A stretch of 64,000 nucleotides of DNA from Paenibacillus sp. BJ-4 (lineage in GTDB: Bacteria; Bacillota; Bacilli; Paenibacillales; Paenibacillaceae): positions 124,001 through 188,000 of the forward strand of contig NZ_JAIVEM010000072.1 in NCBI RefSeq assembly GCF_020404765.1. The letters are read 5' to 3'. Positions within the stretch are counted from its first letter, which is position 1; every line of letters starts with the position of its first letter. Both the position numbers and the translations under genes were made by a program. Below the pieces are notes generated by a model. It searched no databases and had not been told where the DNA came from. It saw only the letters and a list, made by a program, of their open reading frames with translations. Of this stretch, positions 27,415-36,921 are shown piece by piece.

Positions 27415-27849
27415 TTAGCGGTGAGGTCTAAACCGAATACTGTGAAAAATTTGATTAAGCACCTCAGATAACACCAAGCCGACAGCAATGGCTCCTGCGA
27501 TCATCAGTGTGCTTATAGCCAGCTCCAGTGCTTGGGGATAATTATGTTGTACAAACTGACGCATGGCATTATAGGCCATGCCTCCTGGAACGAGTGGAAT
27601 CATGCCTGCCACGCTGAAAATAATCACAGGCATTTTGTACAGTCGCGCAAAGCCTTGACTGACAATGCCGATAAGGACCGTTGCCAAAAGGCTGGCGCTC
27701 ACAGGTCCCATACCACCCGTGGTCGAATAATAGACGAGCCAGCCGAGCATACCCACAAAGCCGCATTGCAGCAGCGAGCGCCGGGGGGCGTGAAACAGAA
27801 TGCCGAAAGCAGCGGTGGCAATAAAGCTTGTGAATAATTGTGCAAGCAT
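27415..27849 (-). CDS. ThrE-type threonine/serine exporter, small subunit
   Basis: A 144-residue membrane protein of the ThrE_2 (DUF3815/YjjB) family with four to five spans, including GGMGPVSASLLATVLIG and MPVIIFSVAGMIPLVPGGMAY. It forms one half of a split Thr/Ser exporter with the next protein. The frame is open 26 codons further upstream into the partner gene, but GGAGGAG lies about 10 bases before the ATG at 27849. It is separated from the large subunit gene by 20 bases. Confidence 0.88.
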   Translation of the reverse strand: MLAQLFTSFIATAAFGILFHAPRRSLLQCGFVGMLGWLVYYSTTGGMGPVSASLLATVLIGIVSQGFARLYKMPVIIFSVAGMIPLVPGGMAYNAMRQFVQHNYPQALELAISTLMIAGAIAVGLVLSEVLNQIFHSIRFRPHR

Positions 27850-27869
27850 AAGCTTGGATCTCCTCCGAA

Positions 27870-28625
27870 TCACATATACGTAATGATAACTGCAACGCCA
27901 GCTCCGATGCCAAAAGATGTCAGGCAAGCATCAGCACCCTTCGAAAGTCCCGAAACAAGGTGTCCGGCCATTAAATCACGGATGGCATTGGTTATTAACA
28001 AGCCTGGCACGAGTGGCATGACGGAGCCAATAATGATTTTGTCCATCATCTGCCCCCAACCTGCTATCGTGAGCAGAGCCGCCAGTAAGCCAATCAAAAA
28101 AGATGCGGAAAACTCTGAGAAAAACTTAACCTTAACAAGCCTGTGAAAATATTGCACGGATGCGAAGCCAATACCGCCGCACAACACGGCTGCAGGGAAG
28201 TCTCGCCAGACTCCACCAAACATAATCATAAAACAACCGCTAGCCAGGGCGGCGGCTGCCAGCTGTACACGGTTGGAATAGCGGAGAGGCCCGCATTCAA
28301 TCTCTGAAAGCTCCTCTACCGCAGCGCGGGGAGACAAGTTACCTGTGCTGATTTTACGTGAAATGGAATTCACCGCAGTTACCTTGTGCAAATCGGTGGT
28401 CCGCTCTACGATACGAATGAGCTTGGCAGGCTCCGAGTTGTTAATGGCAAAAAAAATCCCGGTCGGTGTTACATAGCTATGGGACTCGGGGATACCGTAG
28501 GCCGAGGCAATGCGAGACATCGTGTCTTCGACGCGATAAGTTTCAGCTCCATTTTGCATCATCAGCTTGCCGGCCAACAGACAAACCTCCACGATCTCAG
28601 GAGTAGGATAGGAATGATTATTCAT
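27870..28625 (-). CDS. ThrE-type threonine/serine exporter, large subunit
   Basis: A 251-residue protein of the ThrE (DUF1212/YjjP) family: a soluble N-terminal part with LLAGKLMMQNGAETYRVEDTM and YVTPTGIFF, then about five spans with IIIGSVMPLVPGLLITNAIRD. With the downstream small subunit it would export threonine or serine, or act on succinate as proposed for YjjPB in E. coli. GAGAGCGAGC upstream gives only a moderate ribosome site. Confidence 0.88.
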   Translation of the reverse strand: MNNHSYPTPEIVEVCLLAGKLMMQNGAETYRVEDTMSRIASAYGIPESHSYVTPTGIFFAINNSEPAKLIRIVERTTDLHKVTAVNSISRKISTGNLSPRAAVEELSEIECGPLRYSNRVQLAAAALASGCFMIMFGGVWRDFPAAVLCGGIGFASVQYFHRLVKVKFFSEFSASFLIGLLAALLTIAGWGQMMDKIIIGSVMPLVPGLLITNAIRDLMAGHLVSGLSKGADACLTSFGIGAGVAVIITYM

Positions 28626-28685
28626 GCTCGCTCTCTTTCATGCGTACCGGGTCGTTTGACCCTATTATTTTCATTTATTGTAGCA

Positions 28686-28710
28686 CAAAAAGCCGCCTTT
28701 TTAGAGGCGG
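28686..28710 (-). terminator. Intrinsic terminator, minus strand
   Basis: CCGCC/GGCGG hairpin which, read on the minus strand, is followed by CTTTTTGTG. It ends the 28738-29592 gene. Confidence 0.8.
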
Positions 28711-28737
28711 TGTTGTTGGGGAAATTCAAGAATTCGG

Positions 28738-29592
28738 TTAAGATTCCACCGTATCTGGAATAACTGTATAATAGGACTCCTCCAAACATGCTGCGGCCTC
28801 AGACAGGCCCATAGATTTAAGCTGTCCTGCTACAAAAGCACGCAAGGCGGAATGGGTGAACAGATGTCGTGTCTGGGCATCCCGAATAAAGGCCAGTCTG
28901 GCTTCATACGATCCGCTGCGAAACAACTCACGCACAGCTTCACCTTGCTGTTCCCAATGGAAGGGCTCTGCCACGCTCAAAAGGGCACCCTTATTAGAAG
29001 AGTGATGCTTTGCAGTAGAAAATCTCCGAATGCCCAAGCCGTTCAACGTAGGAGCAGCTTCAATTTGCTTCCGTTCCGATCGCAAATTGTCGATGTAGAC
29101 AGCCATATCCTGTATCGGCTGGATACTGAAGCGTTCCCGAAAGCATTCGCGTACAAATTGTGTACGTTCATCTGCGGCCTGAGCTGTTCGCTGATCTATA
29201 TGTCCAGAATAGTCCTGTCCATTGACGTAGTACCGTTTTAATGAACTGTTTTCTGTAAAAACCACGCTTAAAAAATCCTGTAAATGGCGGGCAACCACCC
29301 ATACCCCTGTCCAATCAACGGGGGATACGCACACAATGGGAGCCTGTGAAAGATCCTTTTCAAGTCCAAAATCGGTTAAAAAACCATAATGTATTCCATC
29401 CACGCCTGCATGGGCAAAAGGAATGACGTCTGGCGGTGTAGCCATATATCGTGGTGCGCGACCCTGCTCCATAATCAATCCCAAATCAAAACCCAGAGAA
29501 TGCCGGTTCGCTTCAAGCTCCTGTTCAAATTCGATAAGTGCCTCAATCAAAGGTGTAGCTGATCCGTAGGCTAAGTTAGAACCGGAATCCAT
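28738..29592 (-). CDS. Conserved hypothetical, SMI1/SUKH-like possibility
   Basis: A 284-residue soluble protein I do not recognise with confidence. It contains PPDVIPFAHAGVDGIHYGFL, followed by APIVCVSPVDW, a layout reminiscent of SMI1/KNR4-type proteins, which describe whether food-like cargo is within a pocket only in annotation terms; no catalytic motif is evident. The start is ATG 29592 (GGGAGG 8 bases upstream), 13 codons inside the longest frame. It is monocistronic with its own terminator. It could be an immunity-type protein, but no toxin gene is adjacent. Confidence 0.6.
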   Translation of the reverse strand: MDSGSNLAYGSATPLIEALIEFEQELEANRHSLGFDLGLIMEQGRAPRYMATPPDVIPFAHAGVDGIHYGFLTDFGLEKDLSQAPIVCVSPVDWTGVWVVARHLQDFLSVVFTENSSLKRYYVNGQDYSGHIDQRTAQAADERTQFVRECFRERFSIQPIQDMAVYIDNLRSERKQIEAAPTLNGLGIRRFSTAKHHSSNKGALLSVAEPFHWEQQGEAVRELFRSGSYEARLAFIRDAQTRHLFTHSALRAFVAGQLKSMGLSEAAACLEESYYTVIPDTVES

Positions 29593-29968
29593 CGTGTATG
29601 CCTCCCTTTTCCAAGTACATCCGTAAAGCATTCATCCCTAAAAGTTAAGTGATTTCACACGAAATGTAAACCTCTGTAACGAATCTTTTCAAAAATGTGA
29701 CCTTCTACCTGTGTACTGAGGAATAAAACTCTTTCGGGTCAAGCAGGACAAGATACCTATGTTAGTTCAGTATGTTAGTTCAGTACAGGAGTAAAGTGAA
29801 TTTGCGAAAAAAAGTGGTCTTTTAAGTGTATGCTAGCAGGTGTCAAGCGGTGAAAACGGTAGGCGGATCGTAAAAGCGTAGGGTGCAACACAACAGGTCA
29901 ACGGGTATAATATCAGGACAAGGTGAAGATGAGCGTCATCCAAAGATTTTACAGAAAGAAGTGGGCAT
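29593..29968. other. Intergenic region with 13-bp tandem repeat
   Basis: A 376-base gap between divergent genes. TATGTTAGTTCAG occurs twice in perfect tandem at 29758-29770 and 29771-29783. I see no coding sequence or RNA family. It presumably holds both promoters. Confidence 0.5.
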
Positions 29969-30745
29969 ATGAATTTGCAAAAGAAGGCCGTTTTTTTTGA
30001 TGTAGATGATACTATGTATGATCATTTGCACCCTACACGTGATGCGCTGCGTACAGTATTAGGATTAAGTGAGCGTTTTCCTTATGAAGAAGCCTACCAC
30101 CGCATTCGTTATTATAGCGATCTATTGTCGGCCCAAGGAGGACTATTGGAGGGGAAGGCAGGATCAGATGAGTTGGACGATATGAGGGAGAGCCGTTTTG
30201 TTCTGGCTTTACAGGAATTCGGAGTAGATATCACTCGTGAGCAGGCGGCACATGTGCAAAAAGTATACTTGGATCGCCAGTATCGGATAGCTCCTTTTGA
30301 GGGAGCTACATCCTTAATGGATGCATTGAGCTCGGCTGGATATTTGGTTGGCTTGATTACGAACGGTCTTGAAGAGCACCAGATGAGCAAAATCAAGGCG
30401 ATGGCGCTGGAAAATCATGTTGCACCAGAACATATCTTTGTATCTGGAACCGTTGGCTATGCCAAGCCTGATCCACGCATTTTTGAGGTGGTGAACGAGC
30501 GGACAGGAACTTTGGCAGAGCATTGCTGCTATATTGGGGATTCCTGGCGGAATGATGTGGCCGGAGCTGTAGCCGCCAATTGGCGGGTAATTTGGTTCAA
30601 TCACAGGAACGCTTCCCCGGAATCTGACGTGTTGGGAGCCTATGAAACAGCGGCAAGTTATTCAGAGTTGAAGAAATTACTGCTGCCTGATACTTTGAAC
30701 CCGGTGCATATTGCATGTTCCAAAATCAATCCTGCATCATTTTGA
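29969..30745 (+). CDS. HAD-family hydrolase, YjjG-like
   Basis: A 258-residue class IA HAD phosphatase. Motif I is FFDVDDTMYD, motif II LITNGLEEHQ, motif III lysine in GYAKPDPRIFE and motif IV IGDSWRNDVAGA. A helical cap occupies about 20-100. YjjG-type members dephosphorylate nucleotides and FMN, but the substrate here is unknown. AGAAAGAAGTGG precedes the ATG. Confidence 0.9.
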   Translation: MNLQKKAVFFDVDDTMYDHLHPTRDALRTVLGLSERFPYEEAYHRIRYYSDLLSAQGGLLEGKAGSDELDDMRESRFVLALQEFGVDITREQAAHVQKVYLDRQYRIAPFEGATSLMDALSSAGYLVGLITNGLEEHQMSKIKAMALENHVAPEHIFVSGTVGYAKPDPRIFEVVNERTGTLAEHCCYIGDSWRNDVAGAVAANWRVIWFNHRNASPESDVLGAYETAASYSELKKLLLPDTLNPVHIACSKINPASF

Positions 30746-30838
30746 ATCTGTTCCTGAAGATAACCCGTAATACAACTTATCCGGCATATGTCTAACTTCA
30801 TTTGAAATGGTTTAGAACCGAGAAGGAAGGGATCGCAC

Positions 30839-31519
30839 ATGGTTGAACAATGGAGACAAGCAGACGACATCATAAGTCAAGTGACCGTTTACAGTACGGA
30901 GGATAATGACCCAGTTACTATTAAAACAGTCACCCAGGACGTCCGCTGTATTGGCATCGGGACAGATGCGGCCGTATTTACACTTGATTCATTACCCGGC
31001 TACGCGTTCAAGGTGTATTCAGGCATGGCGATCGAGAAGAAAGATGCGGAGGCCCAGGTGTATGAACGTTTGCAGGGGTCCGATTATTTTCCTCATTATT
31101 ACGGGAAGGGCGATAAATACATTGTGATAAGCTATGAATCCGGTATTACGCTGCTGGATTGTCTGCTCCAAGGAATACCGGTGCCGGAGCAGGTCATTCT
31201 GGATGTGGAAGAGGCGAGGGAATTTGTCCGATCCAAGGGATTGAATCCACGTGATATCCACCTCAAGAATGTGCTGATGCAAAATGGACGTGCCAAGGTA
31301 TTGGATGTATCTGAATACGTCAAAGAAGGCGATGACAAACGATGGGAGCATCTGGTATGGGCGTATCATACGTTTTATTCAGGTATATCGGATGTTAAAG
31401 TCCCGTCCTGGATTTTGGATACGATTAAAAAGTGGTATTACAAGCTGGATAACTCCAGTTTCAACCTGGAGGAGTTTGCCCAGCGGGCCAGTCAATTGTT
31501 CTCTAAATGGAGATCATAA
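30839..31519 (+). CDS. YrzF-like protein kinase-fold protein
   Basis: A 226-residue compact kinase-fold protein. It has a glycine-poor nucleotide loop (IGIGTDAAVF), the lysine in AFKVYSG, the catalytic loop LNPRDIHLKNVLM and a DVSEYV metal motif in place of DFG. This resembles B. subtilis YrzF/YrzF-like small Ser/Thr kinases rather than full Hanks kinases. The target is unknown. GAAGGAAGGGATC lies before the ATG. Confidence 0.8.
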   Translation: MVEQWRQADDIISQVTVYSTEDNDPVTIKTVTQDVRCIGIGTDAAVFTLDSLPGYAFKVYSGMAIEKKDAEAQVYERLQGSDYFPHYYGKGDKYIVISYESGITLLDCLLQGIPVPEQVILDVEEAREFVRSKGLNPRDIHLKNVLMQNGRAKVLDVSEYVKEGDDKRWEHLVWAYHTFYSGISDVKVPSWILDTIKKWYYKLDNSSFNLEEFAQRASQLFSKWRS

Positions 31520-31555
31520 CGGCTGTTGCGATAGGCCATTTAGCGCCTGAATTTT

Positions 31556-31600
31556 AAAAAAGGATTGCACCCGTAATGAAGGGAGCAATCCTTTTCTTTT
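31556..31600. terminator. Bidirectional intrinsic terminator
   Basis: AAAAGGATTGC (31558-31568) pairs with GCAATCCTTTT (31585-31595). It is shared by the kinase gene and the convergent malic enzyme gene. Confidence 0.88.
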
Positions 31601-33017
31601 ATCTGAAATCTCGGGGTACTCTTCTGGCGACACCGCTCGCAATTGCAGCTTTAATGACATTTTCCCGTACACGTTGAACAGCGCTCTCATTAAATACCCC
31701 AGGAATAATATATAGCTTGTTTAACTCCTCGGGACGGATAGTGCTTGCGATGGCTTCTGCTGCTGCCAGCTTCATCTCCTCGTTAATTTCACGGGCACGG
31801 CAGTCAAGCGCTGCCCGAAAAATACCGGGGAAACAAAGCACATTGTTAATCTGATTAGGATAGTCCGAACGTCCTGTGGCGATGACACCTGCGATATCCT
31901 CGACTTCCTCTGGCGCAATCTCAGGAACAGGGTTAGCCATGGTGAATAGCACAGGAGCCTTATTCATGCGTTTCACGTCCTCTCGTTGCAGCAGTCCACC
32001 TGCCGATAGACCGATAAACACGTCAGCGTCCTTCAGAACCTCAGACAGCGAGCCAGACAGTCGTTCGGGGTTGGTATGCTGCGCATACCAGTTCCACATC
32101 GAGTTCTCATAAGTCTCATCAGCTGTAATTGCTCCGTGACGGTCTACGCCAATGATGTTGACGGCTCCGGCAGATAGCAAAATCTTGCTGCAGGCCACAC
32201 CCGCCGCGCCGATACCACACACGACAATTTTGACCTCAGACAGTGATTTGCCGACGACCTTCAGCGCATTGATCAGACCAGCATATAAGACGACAGCTGT
32301 GCCGTGCTGATCGTCATGAAAGACTGGAATGTCCAGTTCTTTTCGTAGCCGCTGCTCAATCTCAAAGCAACGTGGTGACGAAATATCCTCCAGATTAATG
32401 CCGCCAAAAGCTGGGGCCAATTGCTTAATAGCCTTGATAATTTCCTCGGTGTCCTGTGTATCCAGGCAAATCGGAAAGGCATCAACGGAACCGAGCTGCT
32501 TGAATAGCATGGCTTTACCTTCCATGACCGGCATGGCTGCGTAGGGACCGATGTTACCCAATCCGAGAACGGCGCTTCCGTCAGAGACAACAGCAACTGT
32601 GTTGCGTTTGATCGTCAACCGAAAGGCTTTGTCCGGCTCCTCATGAATGGCCATGCATACACGTGCCACATCCGGGGTATATACCCGGGACAAATCGTCG
32701 CGATTCTGAATTGGAACCTTGGGCTGCATTTCAATTTTACCCCCAAGGTGTAGCAGAAAGGTACGATCAGAGATGGACAATACTTTTACGCCTTGCGCTT
32801 TTTTGATCCGGGTAATCATTCGGTCGATTTCTGCTGGATCGGCAATGGTCACCGTAATATCCCTCACAGTGACTTTCTCAGAGGTACGAATGACGTCAAT
32901 CGCAATGACATCTCCGCCATGTTCGTTTACCAGCGTAATCAATTGACCAAATTGGATGTGCTCGGTGGAAATTTCCAGTCGTAAAATGATATTTTTACCG
33001 CCAATACCGCCTTGCAT
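31599..33017 (-). CDS. NAD(P)-dependent malic enzyme with ACT domain
   Basis: A 472-residue malic enzyme that decarboxylates malate to pyruvate. An N-terminal ACT-like domain (about 8-85) precedes YTPDVARVCMAI, the catalytic lysine region GKAMLFKQLGSVDAFPICLD, GGINLEDISSPRCFEIE (metal site), and the Rossmann motif VCGIGAAGVACSKILL. The start at 33017 follows AAGGAGG by 7 bases; the longer frame adds 8 codons. A cre-like site lies 37 bases upstream, suggesting carbon control. Confidence 0.92.
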   Translation of the reverse strand: MQGGIGGKNIILRLEISTEHIQFGQLITLVNEHGGDVIAIDVIRTSEKVTVRDITVTIADPAEIDRMITRIKKAQGVKVLSISDRTFLLHLGGKIEMQPKVPIQNRDDLSRVYTPDVARVCMAIHEEPDKAFRLTIKRNTVAVVSDGSAVLGLGNIGPYAAMPVMEGKAMLFKQLGSVDAFPICLDTQDTEEIIKAIKQLAPAFGGINLEDISSPRCFEIEQRLRKELDIPVFHDDQHGTAVVLYAGLINALKVVGKSLSEVKIVVCGIGAAGVACSKILLSAGAVNIIGVDRHGAITADETYENSMWNWYAQHTNPERLSGSLSEVLKDADVFIGLSAGGLLQREDVKRMNKAPVLFTMANPVPEIAPEEVEDIAGVIATGRSDYPNQINNVLCFPGIFRAALDCRAREINEEMKLAAAEAIASTIRPEELNKLYIIPGVFNESAVQRVRENVIKAAIASGVARRVPRDFR

Positions 33018-33053
33018 GCAAATTCCTCCTTTTTGTTGCATAACAAAATCAAT

Positions 33054-33067
33054 TGATTGCGCTTACA
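33054..33067. promoter_or_regulatory. Candidate cre site for malic enzyme
   Basis: TGATTGCGCTTACA matches the palindromic cre TGAAAGCGCTTACA at 12 of 14 positions and lies 37 bases upstream of the malic enzyme start. CcpA binding is inference. Confidence 0.5.
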
Positions 33068-33188
33068 AATGGAAGCGAGCCTCCAAATAGCTGCTGACAT
33101 TTCAAATTAGTAGTTTCTTTCCCTATCATATTGAACAATCACCCATTTGTACAGATAAAGCTGGAAGATACCTATGACTCCGCATCAG

Positions 33189-33240
33189 AAAAGGACAAAA
33201 GCCCGGCTACATTTCAGCCCAAGCAATCGTCCTTTTCTTT
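33189..33240 (-). terminator. Probable terminator of speD
   Basis: AAAAGGAC (33189-33196) pairs with GTCCTTTT (33229-33236), enclosing an inner GGCT/AGCC hairpin. It lies 52 bases downstream of the speD stop on the minus strand. Confidence 0.6.
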
Positions 33241-33291
33241 AAAAAAATGATTTAGTATTGTGCATCATTGGATTCGTAGGCGCTTATCTGG

Positions 33292-34098
33292 TTACGTCAT
33301 ATTTTTACCATAATAAATTTCGTCCATTTCAGCTTTGAGGCGTGTTGATATGTTATGTTGCTCATCCATGTTCAGGCTTTCCTTTGTATAGCCGAACAGA
33401 TAATTGTCCAAATCGAATTGTTTTAGCTTGCATTTGGTATGGAAAATATTTTCCTGATACACGTTCACATCTATCATGTCATACTGACTGCGTACTTCGT
33501 CGGGAATATAGTTTTGAATGGAGGCGATGTCATGGTCAATGAACAGCTTATGTCCATTCGTATCACGCGTAAAGCCGCGTACCCGATAATCAATCGTCAT
33601 AATATCTGTGTCGAAAGAATGGATCAAATAATGCAATGCCTTAAGCGGAGAAATTTCTCCACAGGTAGAGACATCAATATCTGCTCGGAACGTACTGATC
33701 CCCTCGTCTGGATGATACTCTGGATAGGTGTGGACAGTAATATGACTTTTATCCAGCTGTATCACGACAGAGTCAGGCAGAGGGCCTGGTGATTCGGCGT
33801 ATGATTCAGTTGGTACCTCCACAATAGGGCCTTCCGATATAAGCACTGTTACGCTCGCTCCTTGAGGAACATAGTCCTGTTGGGATACGTTGAGCACATG
33901 GGCGCCGATAATGTCGGATACATTTTTCAGGATAGCTGTCAGCCGGTCCGAATTGTATTGCTCATCAATATATTCAATATAGGCCTCGCGTTCTTCTTTG
34001 GTTTTGGTGTAACAGATATCATACATGTTGAAGCTTAATGATTTGGTCAGATTGTTAAATCCGTGCAGGGTAATCCGCTGTTCCGGTGTGATGGTCAT
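33292..34098 (-). CDS. speD: S-adenosylmethionine decarboxylase proenzyme
   Basis: A 268-residue prokaryotic class 1A (E. coli type) AdoMet decarboxylase. The self-cleavage site is [13 protein letters not shown], with the pyruvoyl-forming serine S118 after K117, and [18 protein letters not shown] holds the conserved cysteine. Longer than the about 125-residue SpeH type of B. subtilis. It supplies decarboxylated AdoMet for spermidine; no aminopropyltransferase gene is adjacent. AAGGGGAAATAG precedes the ATG. Confidence 0.95.
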   Translation of the reverse strand: MTITPEQRITLHGFNNLTKSLSFNMYDICYTKTKEEREAYIEYIDEQYNSDRLTAILKNVSDIIGAHVLNVSQQDYVPQGASVTVLISEGPIVEVPTESYAESPGPLPDSVVIQLDKSHITVHTYPEYHPDEGISTFRADIDVSTCGEISPLKALHYLIHSFDTDIMTIDYRVRGFTRDTNGHKLFIDHDIASIQNYIPDEVRSQYDMIDVNVYQENIFHTKCKLKQFDLDNYLFGYTKESLNMDEQHNISTRLKAEMDEIYYGKNMT

Positions 34099-34758
34099 AG
34101 GCTATTTCCCCTTATGGTTGCAGTATTCATACATAATATTCCCAACGTTCCTGTTCATATACCGATTCATCAAATCAGTTCTGTAGCTATAAGACTAAAG
34201 GCATGAACAAATATGTCTTACCCGTTAGGGAGAATTGCAAACAGGCAAGGGAACCAGAGGATCATCTCGTTTTAACATGTATGGAAATTAATATATATAT
34301 ACTTTATTTCTCCCTTAGCGATTTTTAAGTAACAGGATTTATAATGTGAACTATGCACATAAGGAAAAAGGCTATATGGGCGTCTACTCAAGTGTGGGAA
34401 AAGCGGGTTGTTAGAAGATTAGTTGTTGTGTTGTTGGAACAGAATCGACAATGGACTCGTAGTAAACAGAAGATCCGGGTGATTGACCGCTCTATTCAAG
34501 ATGTACTTCATTATTTTTTAACGTTCAAAAAAAGTATATGTCATCTTCATAATATTTAAAACTTTACCGAATATGATTATAGACCCCGAAGATAGTGACT
34601 TTGTACATTGCGTAAACGAGAAAAGCAACTTCAGTTTATAATATGCGTATAAACCTAAAAAGCTAAGAATTATGAAGTTAAATGAATTTTGATGGCAAAA
34701 GGGATTGCATAACCTGATCCCACGTTTCTGTAAGAAAAACGGTGAAAGGAGTACCAAG
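34099..34758. other. 660-base intergenic region, nothing clear
   Basis: An AT-rich gap between speD (minus) and the hypothetical at 34759 (plus). A 68-codon frame at 34353-34559 lacks a good ribosome site and any recognisable motif, so I do not call it. No riboswitch or repeat was recognised. Confidence 0.5.
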
Positions 34759-35607
34759 ATGCTGGCTTTGTCCGATCCGGTCTGGGATTTGCTCCAAGGC
34801 CCCTACGGTTCTTCTCAATACGTTCCGGAAATGTTGAACCAGCTCCAAGCCGGATATGACGGCGAAATAGCTGACACCTTGTATTGGGAGGAACTATATC
34901 ACCAAAACACGTTGTATACTTGTACATTTGCAGCCGTACCTTACCTTGTAGACATTGCATTAAACAGCTCTGATGTAGGTATTCGTGCGGATATATATAA
35001 CATCTGCGGAATATTCGAAGCGAAAAATTACAATCCTTTGCATACCAAAGTTCCACTGGAATTTACAAGGGATCAAATAGAAGTGGATTCTAGTGTGGCT
35101 GAATATATTTATGAGCAATATCAACATGCGATTGTAAGACTTGCACAGTTGACCGAAGAAATGGTGCTTAATGCGAAAGAACACGAGGGAAATATAGGCA
35201 AGCGTTATGTTTTGGCTGCTGCTGCTGCCTTTCAAGGCTATCGCAGTATAGCTAATATGCTTCAAAGTTTCGATACAGGGGACGAATATACGCTGGATTG
35301 TCCGCATTGCGGTGTCCCACTCTATATTTGGCCTGCTGAACAGAGTGATGCCCTGATCGTTTACGATAAAGATCCTGTACTTTCAAGCAGCCTGATTCCC
35401 CATCCGATTCACCCCGGTCTATTGGATCATAGAGGTTCCGATATACAGTGGCTACATGAGTACACCCAGAAAATCGAAGAGAACAAGCTTTTGACCCATT
35501 TGCCTTATTTAAACGGTTGGCTAAATTGTCCAGTATGCAACACTCCCGTATACATATGGGATGAATTGATGAAAATGGCTGACGGTGTTCGGCAACATAC
35601 CGCTTAA
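34759..35607 (+). CDS. Hypothetical protein with two zinc-ribbon motifs
   Basis: A 282-residue protein from ATG 34759 (AAAGGAG 7 bases upstream). The N-terminal two-thirds is helical and HEAT-like (LYHQNTLYTCTFAAVPYLVDIAL is typical of HEAT-repeat DUF proteins seen in polymorphic-toxin immunity sets). Two CxxC knuckles, CPHCGVPLYIW near 200 and CPVCNTPVYIW near 262, share the same pattern and could bind one zinc. No neighbour suggests a function; an immunity role is only possible. Confidence 0.7.
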   Translation: MLALSDPVWDLLQGPYGSSQYVPEMLNQLQAGYDGEIADTLYWEELYHQNTLYTCTFAAVPYLVDIALNSSDVGIRADIYNICGIFEAKNYNPLHTKVPLEFTRDQIEVDSSVAEYIYEQYQHAIVRLAQLTEEMVLNAKEHEGNIGKRYVLAAAAAFQGYRSIANMLQSFDTGDEYTLDCPHCGVPLYIWPAEQSDALIVYDKDPVLSSSLIPHPIHPGLLDHRGSDIQWLHEYTQKIEENKLLTHLPYLNGWLNCPVCNTPVYIWDELMKMADGVRQHTA

Positions 35608-35689
35608 TCAACAAAGCTTGGGGCTGACCCATACAGCCCCAAGCTTTCCATTCATATTTCCATCCAATCCCTGCATGCCTTATACCATT

Positions 35690-36703
35690 TTAATCCCGAA
35701 ACAGATTCAAAAAGGTCTTAGGCGTGTCGGATTCAAAACGCAGCAATACCCCAGTGACGGGATGAATAAATGACAATACGCGTGCGTGCAGACCAAGGCG
35801 GCCGATCGACTTGGATTTGGAGCCATATTTTTTATCTCCAACAATCGGATGACCGATATCCTCCATATGTACGCGAATCTGGTTCTTGCGTCCGGTTTCC
35901 AAACGTACTTCCAGCAAGGAAAAATGCCGATTAGCTTGAAGCAGCTTGTAATGAGTGACCGCGTGTTGCCCGTCATTCGGATATGGACTGGAGTACATTT
36001 TCAGCGTTTTGCTTTCCTTCAGCCATGAGGAGATCGTACCCTCCGTTTTTTTAATCTGCCCTTCTACGAGAGCGATGTATGTTCGTTCATACACCACTTC
36101 CTTCCACGCTTGTTGCATTTGCTGCTGTATGGCCTCGCTTTTGGCAAACATCATGACTCCTGACGTATCCCGATCCAAACGATGCAGCACAAAAATACGA
36201 TTATACGGATGTTCTCGCCGCACATGGGCCGTAAGCTGGCGGTAGGCTGTCACTTCCTTTTCCTGCGCAGAGGCGACGGACAGAAGCCCGGCATCCTTAT
36301 GAATGACAATGATGGCTTCATCCTCATGTAAAATACGCAGGCCGGTCAGCGGCACCTCGGGAGCAACTTTTTCCTTGGAGAGTGTGACGGTATGACCTTG
36401 CTCCAGTGGGAAGTTGTGTACTGTGCGTGCCACGCCGTCTACAGACACCTGTCCTCGGGCAAGCGCTGATTTAATGGAATTACGCCCCATTCCAGTGACA
36501 TGCTCTACCAAAAAGCTCAGCAGCTCGGCAGGCTCTTGGACGATATATGTTTTTGCAGGAGTTTTATCAAAAGTGCTCTTTTTTCCTTGTGCTTCCGGTC
36601 TATGTGAGCCAGGTTTTTCGGCAGATTTGTGGTTGCGCTTGGAGCCGCCTGTGTTAAACGTTGATTTTGTATGATTTTTTCGTTGGGGTTTCCGATTGTT
36701 CAT
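35690..36703 (-). CDS. RluA-family pseudouridine synthase
   Basis: A 337-residue RNA pseudouridine synthase. A basic, low-complexity N-terminus (1-50, rich in Lys/Asn/Ser) precedes an S4 RNA-binding domain (about 55-105, NSIKSALARGQVSVDG). The RluA catalytic domain has HRLDRDTSGVMMFAK with the catalytic aspartate, and RKNQIRVHMEDIGHPIVGD. AAGGAG 9 bases before 36703 sets the start. The target is probably 23S rRNA, as for YtzG/YlyB-type paralogues; the site is unknown. Confidence 0.92.
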   Translation of the reverse strand: MNNRKPQRKNHTKSTFNTGGSKRNHKSAEKPGSHRPEAQGKKSTFDKTPAKTYIVQEPAELLSFLVEHVTGMGRNSIKSALARGQVSVDGVARTVHNFPLEQGHTVTLSKEKVAPEVPLTGLRILHEDEAIIVIHKDAGLLSVASAQEKEVTAYRQLTAHVRREHPYNRIFVLHRLDRDTSGVMMFAKSEAIQQQMQQAWKEVVYERTYIALVEGQIKKTEGTISSWLKESKTLKMYSSPYPNDGQHAVTHYKLLQANRHFSLLEVRLETGRKNQIRVHMEDIGHPIVGDKKYGSKSKSIGRLGLHARVLSFIHPVTGVLLRFESDTPKTFLNLFRD

Positions 36704-36921
36704 GGATTCTTTCTCCTTCTTGGTACCGTATCTCATCATTGTGTACAACTGCGGTACCGTGTTCACTATATCATGAGAAAACAGCGAATGCCATGGGGAA
36801 GGAAACTTGTATAACGGTCTTCCAGCGGTTGAACATTACCTTGAACCCCGGTAAACTAAAGATACCGAAAGAAAAGCTGATATGCGTCGAGGACGCTGGA
36901 AATATGAGGGGTTTTAAATTT

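Noticed and set aside
34353..34559. 68-codon open frame in the speD upstream gap
   Set aside because: No ribosome site, no recognisable motif, composition like non-coding flanks.
36661..36921. 87-codon upstream extension of RecQ
   Set aside because: It overlaps the antisense RluA start and promoter region, and RecQ homology starts at MSVQAPTLERAQ.
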